DNA of 6,010 nt from SAR202 cluster bacterium. Lineage in GTDB: Bacteria; Chloroflexota; Dehalococcoidia; Lucifugimonadales; UBA3495. This document shows positions 1 to 5,771 of the stretch, in pieces (positions within the stretch are counted from its first letter, which is position 1; each line of letters starts with the position of its first letter). The notes beneath the pieces were generated by a model. That model ran no database searches and was not told the origin of the DNA. It saw nothing but the letters and a program-made list of their open reading frames with translations. The position numbers were made by a program, and so were the translations under genes. The stretch spans positions 1-6,010 of the forward strand of contig VFHF01000305.1 in assembly GCA_009392095.1 (NCBI GenBank), read 5' to 3'.

Positions 1-1
1 A

Positions 2-400
2 AGGGATGTGGCCATCCCGGCTATGAAGAAGGGGGCCGATGAGGCGGGCCGGCCGGTCCCGCCGCTCATCGCCCATGTCCCCATCTGCGTACACGACAAC
101 CTGGACGAGGTTAGGGCTGCCATGCGGGAGCAGTTCGGCCACCCCGGTCTGCCCTACTACCAAAACATGCTGATCGCCGCCGGTTACCCTGAGGCCAAAG
201 AAGGCAAATGGAGTGACGCCATGATTGAGGGCGTGGCCATCCTGGGCGACGAAGAGACCGCCGCCCAAAAGATTCAAGAATTGTTGGACATGGGCGCGAC
301 CGAGATCCTGGCTTCGCCCATCATCGCCGGGGGCGACCGTGCAGCCTCACTGGAGCGCACAACCAAACTGCTGGCCCAAGCCGCCATTTCTGCCCGGTAG
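2..400 (+). CDS. LLM-class F420-dependent oxidoreductase, C-terminal part (5' truncated by window edge)
   Basis: This is the C-terminal portion, about 132 residues, of a luciferase-like monooxygenase-fold oxidoreductase. The frame is open to the window edge. The GTG at position 8 is an internal valine (RDVAIP), so the true start lies upstream. The pattern of an 'AGRPVPPLIAHVPICV' strand, a helix with PYYQNML, then VAILGDEETAAQKIQELLDMGATE and a closing GGDRAASLERT segment resembles the F420-dependent LLM subfamily described by TIGR03564. Such proteins are about 300 residues long, so more than half is missing here, including most of the cofactor pocket. Family members transfer hydride between coenzyme F420 (or FMN) and small organic substrates in the cytoplasm; the substrate cannot be told. 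It ends with TAG, 24 bp before the GMC gene, suggesting one transcript. Confidence 0.8.
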   Translation, partial: RDVAIPAMKKGADEAGRPVPPLIAHVPICVHDNLDEVRAAMREQFGHPGLPYYQNMLIAAGYPEAKEGKWSDAMIEGVAILGDEETAAQKIQELLDMGATEILASPIIAGGDRAASLERTTKLLAQAAISAR

Positions 401-416
401 ATTAATCGTTAGACAC

Positions 417-424
417 GAGGAAAG
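417..424 (+). promoter_or_regulatory. Ribosome binding site of the GMC oxidoreductase gene
   Basis: GAGGAAAG lies immediately before the ATG at 425, with the GAGG core four bases from the start. It supports that start over later ATG codons. It sits inside the 24-bp gap after the LLM gene, as expected for translation from a shared mRNA. Confidence 0.6.
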
Positions 425-1987
425 ATGAAATACGACGTTGTCATCGTGGGCGGAGGCTCGGCCGGCTGCACTCTGGCCACCCGCCTGAGCGAAGACCCCA
501 ACCGGTCGGTATTGCTCTTAGAAGCCGGCCATGATTACCCAGACATAGATCAACTACCCGACGCGTTGAAGCTGGGCCATCGCCAGGAAGCCACCGACAT
601 CGACTCACCGTTCAACTGGGCCTACCGTGGCCAGGGGACGCCGGAACAGAGTGTGCCCATGCAGGTGGCCCGGGGCAAGGTTATCGGCGGATCAGGCTCG
701 GTAAACGGCCAGGTATTCCTCCGCGGCGTGCCTGAGGACTACGACGATTGGGCTGCCGAGGGCAACGACCAGTGGAGCTACGTCAGCCTGCTGCCCTTCT
801 TCCGCAAGCTTGAGACCGATCTGAACGTGCGAGACGACTTCCACGGGACAGACGGGCCCATCCCGGTCTGGCGTTTGCCCAGAGAAGAATTCATGCCGGT
901 GAACGAGGCTTTCCATCAGGCGTCCGTCGCAGCTGGGTTCCCGGAAGACCCGGACATGAACAACCCTGATTCAACCGGGACGGGCGCGTTGCCCATGAAC
1001 AACCCTGGCGGCATCCGGATGAGCGCGGCGCTGTCCTACCTGAACCCCAACCGTCACAGGCTAAATCTGACCGTCAAAGCCAATGTCCTGGCACACCGGG
1101 TTGTGTTCGACGGAGACCGTGCCATAGGCGTGGAAGTAGAGAGCGGTGGCGAAAAATTCACTGTAGAGGGTTCTGAGATCATCCTCTGCGCAGGAGGCAT
1201 CGCCACTCCCCAGTTGTTACTTCTTTCAGGCGTCGGTCCCGCCGCTCACCTGGGTGAGTTGGGTATTCCGGTGGTTTATGATTTGCCGGGCGTCGGCCAG
1301 AACCTGCGCGACCACCCGTTGATCAACGTTGAGCTTGAACCTAAAGACGGCGTCAAACTGGCCACCGTGGAGCCCCGGATCCAGAGCGGCCTGCGCTATA
1401 CCGCCGAGGGCTCGGACACACGCAACGATATGCAACTCTTCCCTTCCTCGTTCACCGGACTGCGGGCCGGCGACCCGCTGCAGGGCCGCAGCCCAGACCG
1501 TCCTCAGGGAATGAGGATCACCTGCATCTTGAAGCTGGCCGATAGCGCCGGAGAATTGACTCTGAACTCGGCCGATCCCAGCGACCCACCGAACCTAAAT
1601 TTCCGCTATTTCGAGAGTGAATGGGACCGGCAACGAATGCGGGAGGCCATCCAGCTATCCTTGAAATTCCTGGAGCACCCTTCTTTCGGCCCGCTGATTG
1701 AGCGCCGGCTGTCGCCCACTGACCAGGATGTGGCCACTGACGATGCGATGGACGCCTGGCTGAGGCAGAACGTGGCCACCACGCAACACACCTCGGGCAC
1801 CTGCAAAATGGGTCCGGATTCCGACCCCATGGCCGTGGTCGACCAATACTGTCGCGTGCTGGGACTGCAGAACCTGCGGGTGGTTGACCTCTCGGTCTGC
1901 CCTAACGTTGTGCGTGCCAACACCAACGCCACAGCAATCGTGATAGCAGAAAGGGCCGCCGGCTGGATCAGCTGTCGCGAGTCTTGA
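425..1987 (+). CDS. GMC-family FAD-dependent oxidoreductase (choline/alcohol dehydrogenase-like)
   Basis: A complete 520-residue protein, the usual length for the glucose-methanol-choline family. The N terminus is a Rossmann FAD-binding motif, G9-x-G11-x-x-G14, followed by the ribose-binding acidic residue E33 in LLLEAG. GMC signature 1 spans roughly residues 81-104 (ARGKVIGGSGSVNG, then LRG). Signature 2 is around 260-272 (ATPQLLLLSGVGP). The C-terminal catalytic region has H455 in QHTSGTCKMG and the conserved NTNAT segment (N499/N501) before the FAD-closing IAERAA helix. By family knowledge it oxidises an alcohol or aldehyde group using FAD. No signal peptide is visible, so it is probably cytoplasmic. 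Substrate specificity cannot be assigned; annotation as choline dehydrogenase would be over-specific. Spacing of 24 bp suggests cotranscription with the preceding LLM oxidoreductase. Confidence 0.92.
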   Translation: MKYDVVIVGGGSAGCTLATRLSEDPNRSVLLLEAGHDYPDIDQLPDALKLGHRQEATDIDSPFNWAYRGQGTPEQSVPMQVARGKVIGGSGSVNGQVFLRGVPEDYDDWAAEGNDQWSYVSLLPFFRKLETDLNVRDDFHGTDGPIPVWRLPREEFMPVNEAFHQASVAAGFPEDPDMNNPDSTGTGALPMNNPGGIRMSAALSYLNPNRHRLNLTVKANVLAHRVVFDGDRAIGVEVESGGEKFTVEGSEIILCAGGIATPQLLLLSGVGPAAHLGELGIPVVYDLPGVGQNLRDHPLINVELEPKDGVKLATVEPRIQSGLRYTAEGSDTRNDMQLFPSSFTGLRAGDPLQGRSPDRPQGMRITCILKLADSAGELTLNSADPSDPPNLNFRYFESEWDRQRMREAIQLSLKFLEHPSFGPLIERRLSPTDQDVATDDAMDAWLRQNVATTQHTSGTCKMGPDSDPMAVVDQYCRVLGLQNLRVVDLSVCPNVVRANTNATAIVIAERAAGWISCRES

Positions 1988-2007
1988 ATATGAATATATG
2001 CGGGCGT

Positions 2008-2469
2008 CTAGGCGACCGGGGCTTTGGGTGTGGGGGCTATCTTCCCGAAGACCTTTGGCGCCATATCGTCCTTAAACGACAGCTTGTCCGCCTGGTCTTC
2101 CCAGCCGACGCTGCGAAGCTCATCCACCCAGTCCTGTGTTACGCCTGAGGGGGTGGTAGTCAGGAATTCGGCTAGCTCCAACTCGGGGTCCTCACCACGG
2201 ATGGCCTGTGCGTGGGCGAGGGTTCAATATTGGCATTTGTTGGTCGCCGATACCACTGCCGCCACCATATCACGCTCGGCACGGGACACCCCCTACTCGT
2301 CGAACATCACTGAGCCCACGTGGACCATCAGGGTTTTCATGATGTTGGGCTTGAGGCTGCTCACCGCCTGGACGTTGGGAATGCGTCCCCGCGATTTGAG
2401 CAGCATGTCATAGACTTCTTTAAGTTCGCCATCTGATTCCTCATAAGGAATCGTGTTCACATACGGCAT
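2008..2469 (-). pseudogene. AhpD/carboxymuconolactone decarboxylase-family selenoprotein homologue with in-frame TAG and UGA (probably broken)
   Basis: Reading the minus strand from ATG 2469-2467, with GGATGG just upstream, gives MPYVNTIPYEESDGELKEVY, a typical N terminus of AhpD/CMD-fold peroxidase-related proteins. One frame runs to TAG at 2010-2008 (153 codons before the stop), broken twice. Codon 59 is TAG (2295-2293), where family members have a sense codon in a segment like FDEYGVSRAER. Codon 82 is UGA (2226-2224), within SATNKCQY-U-TLAH, exactly the second Cys of the AhpD CxxC-xxx-His centre. The UGA is best read as selenocysteine because the downstream paralogue has UGA at the same place. 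The TAG, apparent loss of the central region after DPELE, and absence of the usual FNFxxRLADGLG helix suggest decay. A sequencing error at the TAG is the alternative. A GTG at 2514 would extend the N terminus by 15 residues. It converges on the GMC gene. Confidence 0.7.
2193..2214 (-). promoter_or_regulatory. Weak SECIS-like hairpin after the UGA of the minus-strand AhpD-like gene
   Basis: On the minus strand, CAC-G-CAC (2214-2208) can pair with GTGGTG (2198-2193), leaving one bulged G and a nine-base loop AGGCCATCC. The loop begins after 16 nt from the UGA and has G as its second base, within the usual spacing and loop rule for bacterial SECIS elements. An alternative nine-pair fold with a larger loop competes. 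It is clearly weaker than the hairpins in the two plus-strand genes. Confidence 0.3.
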
Positions 2470-2585
2470 GTTGTCCATCCTGTGTGTATACCCGACATCG
2501 AGCTTTGATGACACTGGTCGAATAAGGGTTTTGTTCTGAAAAAGTTAGCATCGGCCAACGCCGTCTTCAAGCCGGTCGCTGACGG

Positions 2586-2615
2586 TTGCCGTTAGGTCGT
2601 TGACATCGGTATACT
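2586..2615 (+). promoter_or_regulatory. Candidate sigma70-type promoter for the PNPOx-like gene
   Basis: TATACT at 2610-2615 matches five of six bases of the -10 consensus. TTGCCG at 2586-2591 matches four of six of the -35 consensus, and the spacer is 18 bp. The start codon at 2657 is about 41 bp downstream of the -10, leaving room for a leader with a strong ribosome binding site. It lies in the divergent intergenic region between the minus-strand AhpD-like gene and the plus-strand cluster. Confidence 0.4.
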
Positions 2616-2643
2616 AGCCTCGAATTTCCCGCCAGTCGGCGTC

Positions 2644-2651
2644 AAAAGGAG
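2644..2651 (+). promoter_or_regulatory. Ribosome binding site of the PNPOx-like gene
   Basis: AAAAGGAG is a near-consensus Shine-Dalgarno sequence, five bases before the ATG at 2657, and fixes that start. Confidence 0.7.
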
Positions 2652-2656
2652 TCTGA

Positions 2657-3133
2657 ATGGGCATCTTAACCGACGACATGAAACGGGTGGTCCGGCAGCA
2701 GCGCATGGGTTTCATGGCCACTGTATGCCCCGACGGCTCGCCCAACCTCTCGCCAAAGGGCACCGCCACCATCTGGGACGATGATCACCTGGTCTTTGCC
2801 GACCTTGGCTCTCCGGTCACCATCGAGAACCTGGGCCACAACCCTGCCTGCGAAATCAACGTCCTGGACACCTTTCTCCGGAAGGGTTACAGGTTCAAAG
2901 GGACCGCCGAGATACTGACTGGCGGAGACCTGTTCGATGAGATTGAAGACGCCTTCACCACCGGCAGTCACGGTATTCGCCGCTCAGGCCTGCCGGCCAA
3001 ACGCTATGTACTGATCACTGTGAACAAGGCTGCTCCGGTCATCTCTCCCGGATACACGCCTGGGAAGACCGAAGAATCGATGCGAGAAGAGTGGACGGAT
3101 TACTGGGCTGAGATTCAGAAAACAAATTCCTAA
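2657..3133 (+). CDS. Pyridoxamine 5'-phosphate oxidase-family (split-barrel) flavin-binding protein
   Basis: A complete 158-residue protein with the layout of small PNPOx-like split beta-barrel proteins. It starts with a short N-terminal helix (ILTDDMKRVV). A strand pair follows, GFMATVCPDGSPNLSPKG (residues about 18-35), the usual 'ATV..DG.PN.SP.G' core. Next come the strand LVFADLGSP, a helix TIENLGHNPACEINVLD (about 55-71) and KGYRFKGTAEIL (about 75-86). The C-terminal part has YVLITVNKAAPVISPGY. By family knowledge such proteins bind FMN, or sometimes F420 or haem, and act as cytoplasmic oxidoreductases. True PNPO activity in vitamin B6 synthesis is not implied, since the protein is short and has family-level similarity only. 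The start is fixed by AAAAGGAG at 2644. It is the first gene of a plus-strand run with the two selenoprotein genes. Confidence 0.85.
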   Translation: MGILTDDMKRVVRQQRMGFMATVCPDGSPNLSPKGTATIWDDDHLVFADLGSPVTIENLGHNPACEINVLDTFLRKGYRFKGTAEILTGGDLFDEIEDAFTTGSHGIRRSGLPAKRYVLITVNKAAPVISPGYTPGKTEESMREEWTDYWAEIQKTNS

Positions 3134-3149
3134 CAACGCGATCTTGGGC

Positions 3150-3170
3150 CTCTGCATCTAAGATGCGGAG
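3150..3170 (+). terminator. Hairpin between the PNPOx-like and AhpD-like genes (weak terminator or processing stem)
   Basis: CTCTGCATC (3150-3158) pairs with GATGCGGAG (3162-3170) over nine positions, including one G-U pair, around a TAA loop. Only two T bases follow, so it is not a convincing intrinsic terminator. It may attenuate transcription or mark an mRNA processing point between the two genes. Confidence 0.35.
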
Positions 3171-3206
3171 TTAAACCGAACTTCAAGAGCACGTAAGAGT
3201 GAACAG

Positions 3207-3761
3207 ATGTCTTGGATCAAAGAAGAAAAGGTAGACCTGCCCCCGGTAATCGCGTCCATGTCAATCAATAAGCCGGCCATGGATGCAGTTCAAAACCTGG
3301 CCGCCGCTATAACCTTCGGCGGCTCGACGCTGACCAGGGTGCAGGAAGAGGCCATTTCCACCGTCGTGGCCGCGGTGAATAGCTGCCGCTATTGAACCAT
3401 GGCTCACGGAGGGTTCCTCCGTCAGCATTCCGACGACCCTGAGCTTGCCAGCCACATCATGCACGATTACACCCAAGCTGACCTTGACGACCAGACCCGT
3501 GGAATGTTGGATTTCGCCGTTAAACTCACCAAGAATCCGGCGGGAAGCACCAAGGCCGACCTCGAGAAACTCCGCAGTCTTGGGTTGGATGAACAGCAGG
3601 TCTTATCTACTGTCATGATTACATGTCTGTTCAACTTCATGACGAGGCTGGCCGACGGTCTAGGCGTGGAGATTCAAGAAAACCGGTTCGAGGCCGCCAA
3701 ACGCTGGATGTCAGACGACGTCCAAGCCATATCTTGGCTGATGGACCACAAAGAGACGTAG
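3207..3761 (+). CDS. AhpD/carboxymuconolactone decarboxylase-family selenoprotein (UGA-Sec at residue 63)
   Basis: One 184-residue frame, interrupted only by UGA at 3393-3395. The active-site segment is E48 ... NSC60-R-Y-U63-TMAH67. This matches the AhpD pattern of a glutamate 12 residues before the first Cys, then CxxC and a His four residues on, with UGA replacing the second Cys. Downstream the sequence stays family-typical: DPELASHIMHDY, then RGMLDFAVKLTKNPAGSTKADLEKLRSLG, then the FNFMTRLADGLGVE helix, ending at TAG. The family gives small, mostly helical, cytoplasmic oligomers that act as thiol-dependent peroxidases or reductants, or as decarboxylases. A C-x-x-U pair argues for redox activity. 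The ATG at 3207 has a weak AAGAG ribosome binding site seven bases upstream. It follows the PNPOx-like gene by 73 bp. Read without recoding, it would be split wrongly into pieces at 3207-3395 and 3399-3761. Confidence 0.85.
3402..3426 (+). promoter_or_regulatory. Bacterial SECIS element of the AhpD-like selenoprotein gene
   Basis: ACGGAGG (3406-3412) and CCTCCGT (3416-3422) form a perfect seven-pair stem around a GTT loop. Beyond one C-C mismatch, GCT (3402-3404) pairs with AGC (3424-3426), giving ten pairs. The apical loop starts 17 nt after the UGA and its first base is G, which fits the rule for bacterial SECIS elements (loop about 16-37 nt from the UGA, G among the first two loop bases). 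The arms fall in codons for HGGFLR. SelB would bind here to deliver selenocysteinyl-tRNA. Confidence 0.75.
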
Positions 3762-3845
3762 GCCGGCGTTTAGCTTACGAGAGCCTCCGAAAGTGACCTG
3801 CAACGGTCCGATAATGCGATTCTTTCACGGCGATCTGTGCGTGTT

Positions 3846-3874
3846 AGACTGACTCGGTCTTTTTCGACCTTTTT
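3846..3874 (+). terminator. Weak tandem terminator-like hairpins between the two selenoprotein genes
   Basis: AGACT (3846-3850) pairs with GGTCT (3856-3860), including a T-G pair, and T bases follow. Overlapping it, GGTC (3856-3859) pairs with GACC (3866-3869), followed by TTTTT (3870-3874). Both stems are short, so any termination is probably partial. A separate promoter for the downstream gene is possible, but I found no good -35/-10 pair in the 161-bp gap. Confidence 0.35.
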
Positions 3875-3909
3875 GATTCCAGTCGTAAATTTAGGCATTA
3901 ACGCCAATT

Positions 3910-3915
3910 AAGGAG
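3910..3915 (+). promoter_or_regulatory. Ribosome binding site of the PrdB/GrdB-like selenoprotein gene
   Basis: AAGGAG, within a TTAAGGAG context, lies seven bases before the ATG at 3923. This strong Shine-Dalgarno contrasts with the absence of one at the GTG at 4400, supporting a single gene starting at 3923. Confidence 0.75.
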
Positions 3916-3922
3916 TGCAGGC

Positions 3923-5341
3923 ATGGTCCATTGGGCAGACATTCCCGTGGGTTTGCAGGCCAACATGAAAGAGCGCACCGCGCCCTTCGAGCAGACTCCT
4001 TGGGTTGAGGCGCCGAACCTGCACGAAGCCCGAATCGCAATAATTACCACGGCTGCTATCCACCGCGCCGATGATCGGCCGTTTACCGGTCACGAAGGTG
4101 ATTTCCGGATCATCCCGGGTGATGTCGACTATCGCGATCTGGCTATGACGCACTCCAGTATCAACTTTGACCGCAGCGCCTACCAGCAGGACGTAAACGT
4201 TTGTTTTCCTCTTGACCACATGCGGACGCTGGCCGAGTCCGGGGAGATAGGTTCAGTCTCGGACTGGCATTATTCGTTCATGGGATCCACTGTGCCCCAA
4301 AGGATGGAGCTAGCGGCGAAGGAGGTTTCTAAACTCCTTCTTGGGGACAAGGTCAATCTCGTCCTGTTGATTCCCATTTGACCCGGCTGCACGAACGCAG
4401 TGGGCGTTCTAGCGCAATACATTGAACGACCTGAATCGGAAGGCGGGGCAGGCATCGCAACGGTCCAAATGAGCCTGGTCCGGCCAGTCACGGAATCGGT
4501 CAGACCCTCCCGTGCGCTGTGGGTCCCATTCCCATTTGGACGCCCGTTGGGTCCGCCGAATCGCCCTGAAATCCAGTTGGACGTCCTGCGGCGCACATTG
4601 GCATTAGTCGACCAGGCCAGCGGCCCTGTGCTGGTCGACTACCCCGATGATGGCGACGATGTTCCGGACGAGGATCAGGCGTGGTCATGTCCAGTGACTT
4701 TCCCCACCCCGGTTCCGGAAGGCGAGTCCGGCGCTTTGACGGCGCAACTACAGCAAGAGGCACAGCTACTTCGGCCTTGGTTCGATGAGGGCCTACACAG
4801 CCGAGGCCGTACGACCGTCGGAACGAGCGGCAAGGGCGTTGATGCTATCGACGAGATGCTCGAGATTTTGGCGCGGTTTGCCGTGAACGTAGACATGGCT
4901 GTTCCCGATGGTTACGCTCACCCGATGCCCCAGTTGTTGCGCTACATCACCGACGATGTTCGAGACTTTTACTATGAGGCGGCGACATCTAAACCCGGTG
5001 CGGTCTTCCCATCACCAAATGATCTGCTTGAATGGTTCTTCCTGGAGACAGTTGCAGGCGAAGTCTTCTACCAGGTGCGGGAAAAACTGTTGGCTTCCGA
5101 CATGCTCGTGCTCATGGCCAAGGGCCTGGACGACGAATTGATTGATGTCCGCCTGTCACTTTTGGCCGGAACCACTGCCGAGGCCGCCGACGGCATTCTC
5201 AGGCACCCTGGGGTTGGCCGAGATCTCTTACAAAAATCGGCCGAGGTGTTTCAGGCGGCTCAGCCAAACCGCCTGTCTTGGACCATCGTCCCCATCTCAA
5301 TGCGTGACCGCCGTGGCGAACACATCAGCGGCAGTCGGTAA
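3923..5341 (+). CDS. Glycine/sarcosine/betaine/D-proline reductase selenoprotein B-family protein (UGA-Sec at residue 153)
   Basis: One frame of 472 residues, interrupted only by UGA at 4379-4381. The N-terminal part follows the PrdB/GrdB-family layout: ARIAIITTAAIH (36-47), DFRIIPGDV (60-68), MTHSSINFD then DVNVCFPLDHM (75-100), and GSVSDWHYSFMG (110-121). The redox centre is LLIPI-U153-PGC156-TNAVG, where relatives have a U-x-x-C or C-x-x-C pair. The sequence continues with RPSRALWVPFPFGRPLG (about 194-210) and LVDYPDDG (about 237-244). A C-terminal region from about 299 (VDAIDEMLEI; DFYYEAA; WFFLETVAGEVFYQVREKLL) is helical and has no function I recognise. In anaerobes PrdB or GrdB uses its selenol for reductive C-N cleavage with pyruvoyl-containing partner subunits. 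No such partner is present here, so amino acid reduction is not supported; a selenol redox role is inferred. The start is fixed by AAGGAG. Confidence 0.85.
4388..4414 (+). promoter_or_regulatory. Bacterial SECIS element of the PrdB/GrdB-like selenoprotein gene
   Basis: GAACGC (4393-4398) pairs perfectly with GCGTTC (4404-4409) around the loop AGTGG. Below a 2x2 internal loop, TGC (4388-4390) pairs with GCG (4412-4414), including one T-G pair. The loop begins 17 nt after the UGA and its second base is G, satisfying the usual bacterial SECIS rule. The spacing equals that in the AhpD-like gene. A competing stem CTGC/GCAG (4387-4390 with 4397-4400) lies closer to the UGA and would be too near for SECIS function. 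Confidence 0.65.
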
Positions 5342-5754
5342 GCAGCAAGCCGAAGTCATTGTCTAGAAGTGTGCTGCGGACAATACAAGTCCCCGGTTTC
5401 TAAGTCTCCAGCCTGTCACTTCCCGAATTTATCCAATCTTCCCTAACATCTTTTACTAGAGAATTAACCTAACGCCAATAACCATACTTCCTTACCGACA
5501 GTGTGATATCTGCGCTATTGATTCCGCGTGCTAAACAGATGCGATATTACCAATTTTTAGTTACATCCCTTCAAACCACAATGTTCGATCGAGCGCAACT
5601 TGTTTGGAGGATGTGTTTTCAATCGTCTCGCCGGCTTACCGGTGATTCTGTCACAATGCAACCGAGAGCGATTGACCGCTACACGAAGCAGGCCCGCGAA
5701 CCAGCTTTTGCTATGCCCAAAGCCGACTACGGTGACGGCATGATACCTAGTTGC
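5342..5754 (+). other. Intergenic region without a supported gene
   Basis: About 430 bp between the selenoprotein gene and the tRNA. It is visibly richer in A and T than the neighbouring genes and contains stops in all frames except open stretches that run into the tRNA gene. No ribosome binding site plus family-like protein is seen. It contains two inverted repeats (5503-5550 and 5563-5614) that could form RNA or DNA secondary structure, and a six-base inverted repeat ATTGTC/GACAAT at 5358-5384 with no T tract. Confidence 0.6.
5503..5614 (+). repeat. Two adjacent inverted repeats, possible structured RNA
   Basis: GTGATATC (5503-5510) pairs with GATATTAC (5543-5550) over eight positions with one G-T pair. 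Then 5563-5576 pairs with 5602-5614 over thirteen positions, with one bulged C and one G-T pair. The second loop can hold a further five-pair stem (GTTCG with CGCAAC, one bulge). The strand is arbitrary. It could be a structured untranslated RNA, a 3' UTR structure or a remnant of a small repeat element; the sequence does not decide. Confidence 0.35.
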
Positions 5755-5760
5755 TATAAT
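5732..5760 (+). promoter_or_regulatory. Promoter of the tRNA-Gly gene
   Basis: TATAAT at 5755-5760 is a perfect -10 box. GTGACG at 5732-5737 matches four of six bases of the -35 consensus at the ideal 17-bp spacing. The mature tRNA begins at 5772, leaving a leader of only a few bases, typical of bacterial tRNA genes. Confidence 0.65.
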
Positions 5761-5771
5761 CTTGGCTCCAA

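Noticed and set aside
1985..1987. UGA at the end of the GMC gene as a further Sec codon
   Set aside because: The protein already has full family length and its terminal IAERAA helix. It is a normal stop.
2024..2413. Plus-strand open frame of 129 residues
   Set aside because: It is antisense to the AhpD-like gene, whose minus-strand frame gives clear family motifs; the plus-strand product is low-complexity and unrecognisable.
2600..2605. Perfect TTGACA as a -35 box
   Set aside because: No acceptable -10 box occurs 16-18 bp downstream (AATTTC region); the TATACT only four bases after it fits better with TTGCCG at 2586.
3399..3761. Separate gene starting at ATG 3399
   Set aside because: This ATG is Met65 inside the AhpD active-site motif (U-T-M-A-H) and has no ribosome binding site; the family needs the upstream half.
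2224..4381. UGA read as Trp (or Gly) under an alternative genetic code
   Set aside because: Trp is encoded by TGG throughout, UGA properly ends the GMC gene, and all three internal UGAs sit at redox-Cys positions rather than at Trp or Gly positions.
4400..5341. Separate gene starting at GTG 4400
   Set aside because: The GTG is an internal Val codon seven residues after the Sec UGA, has no ribosome binding site, and the upstream sequence in the same frame belongs to the same protein family.
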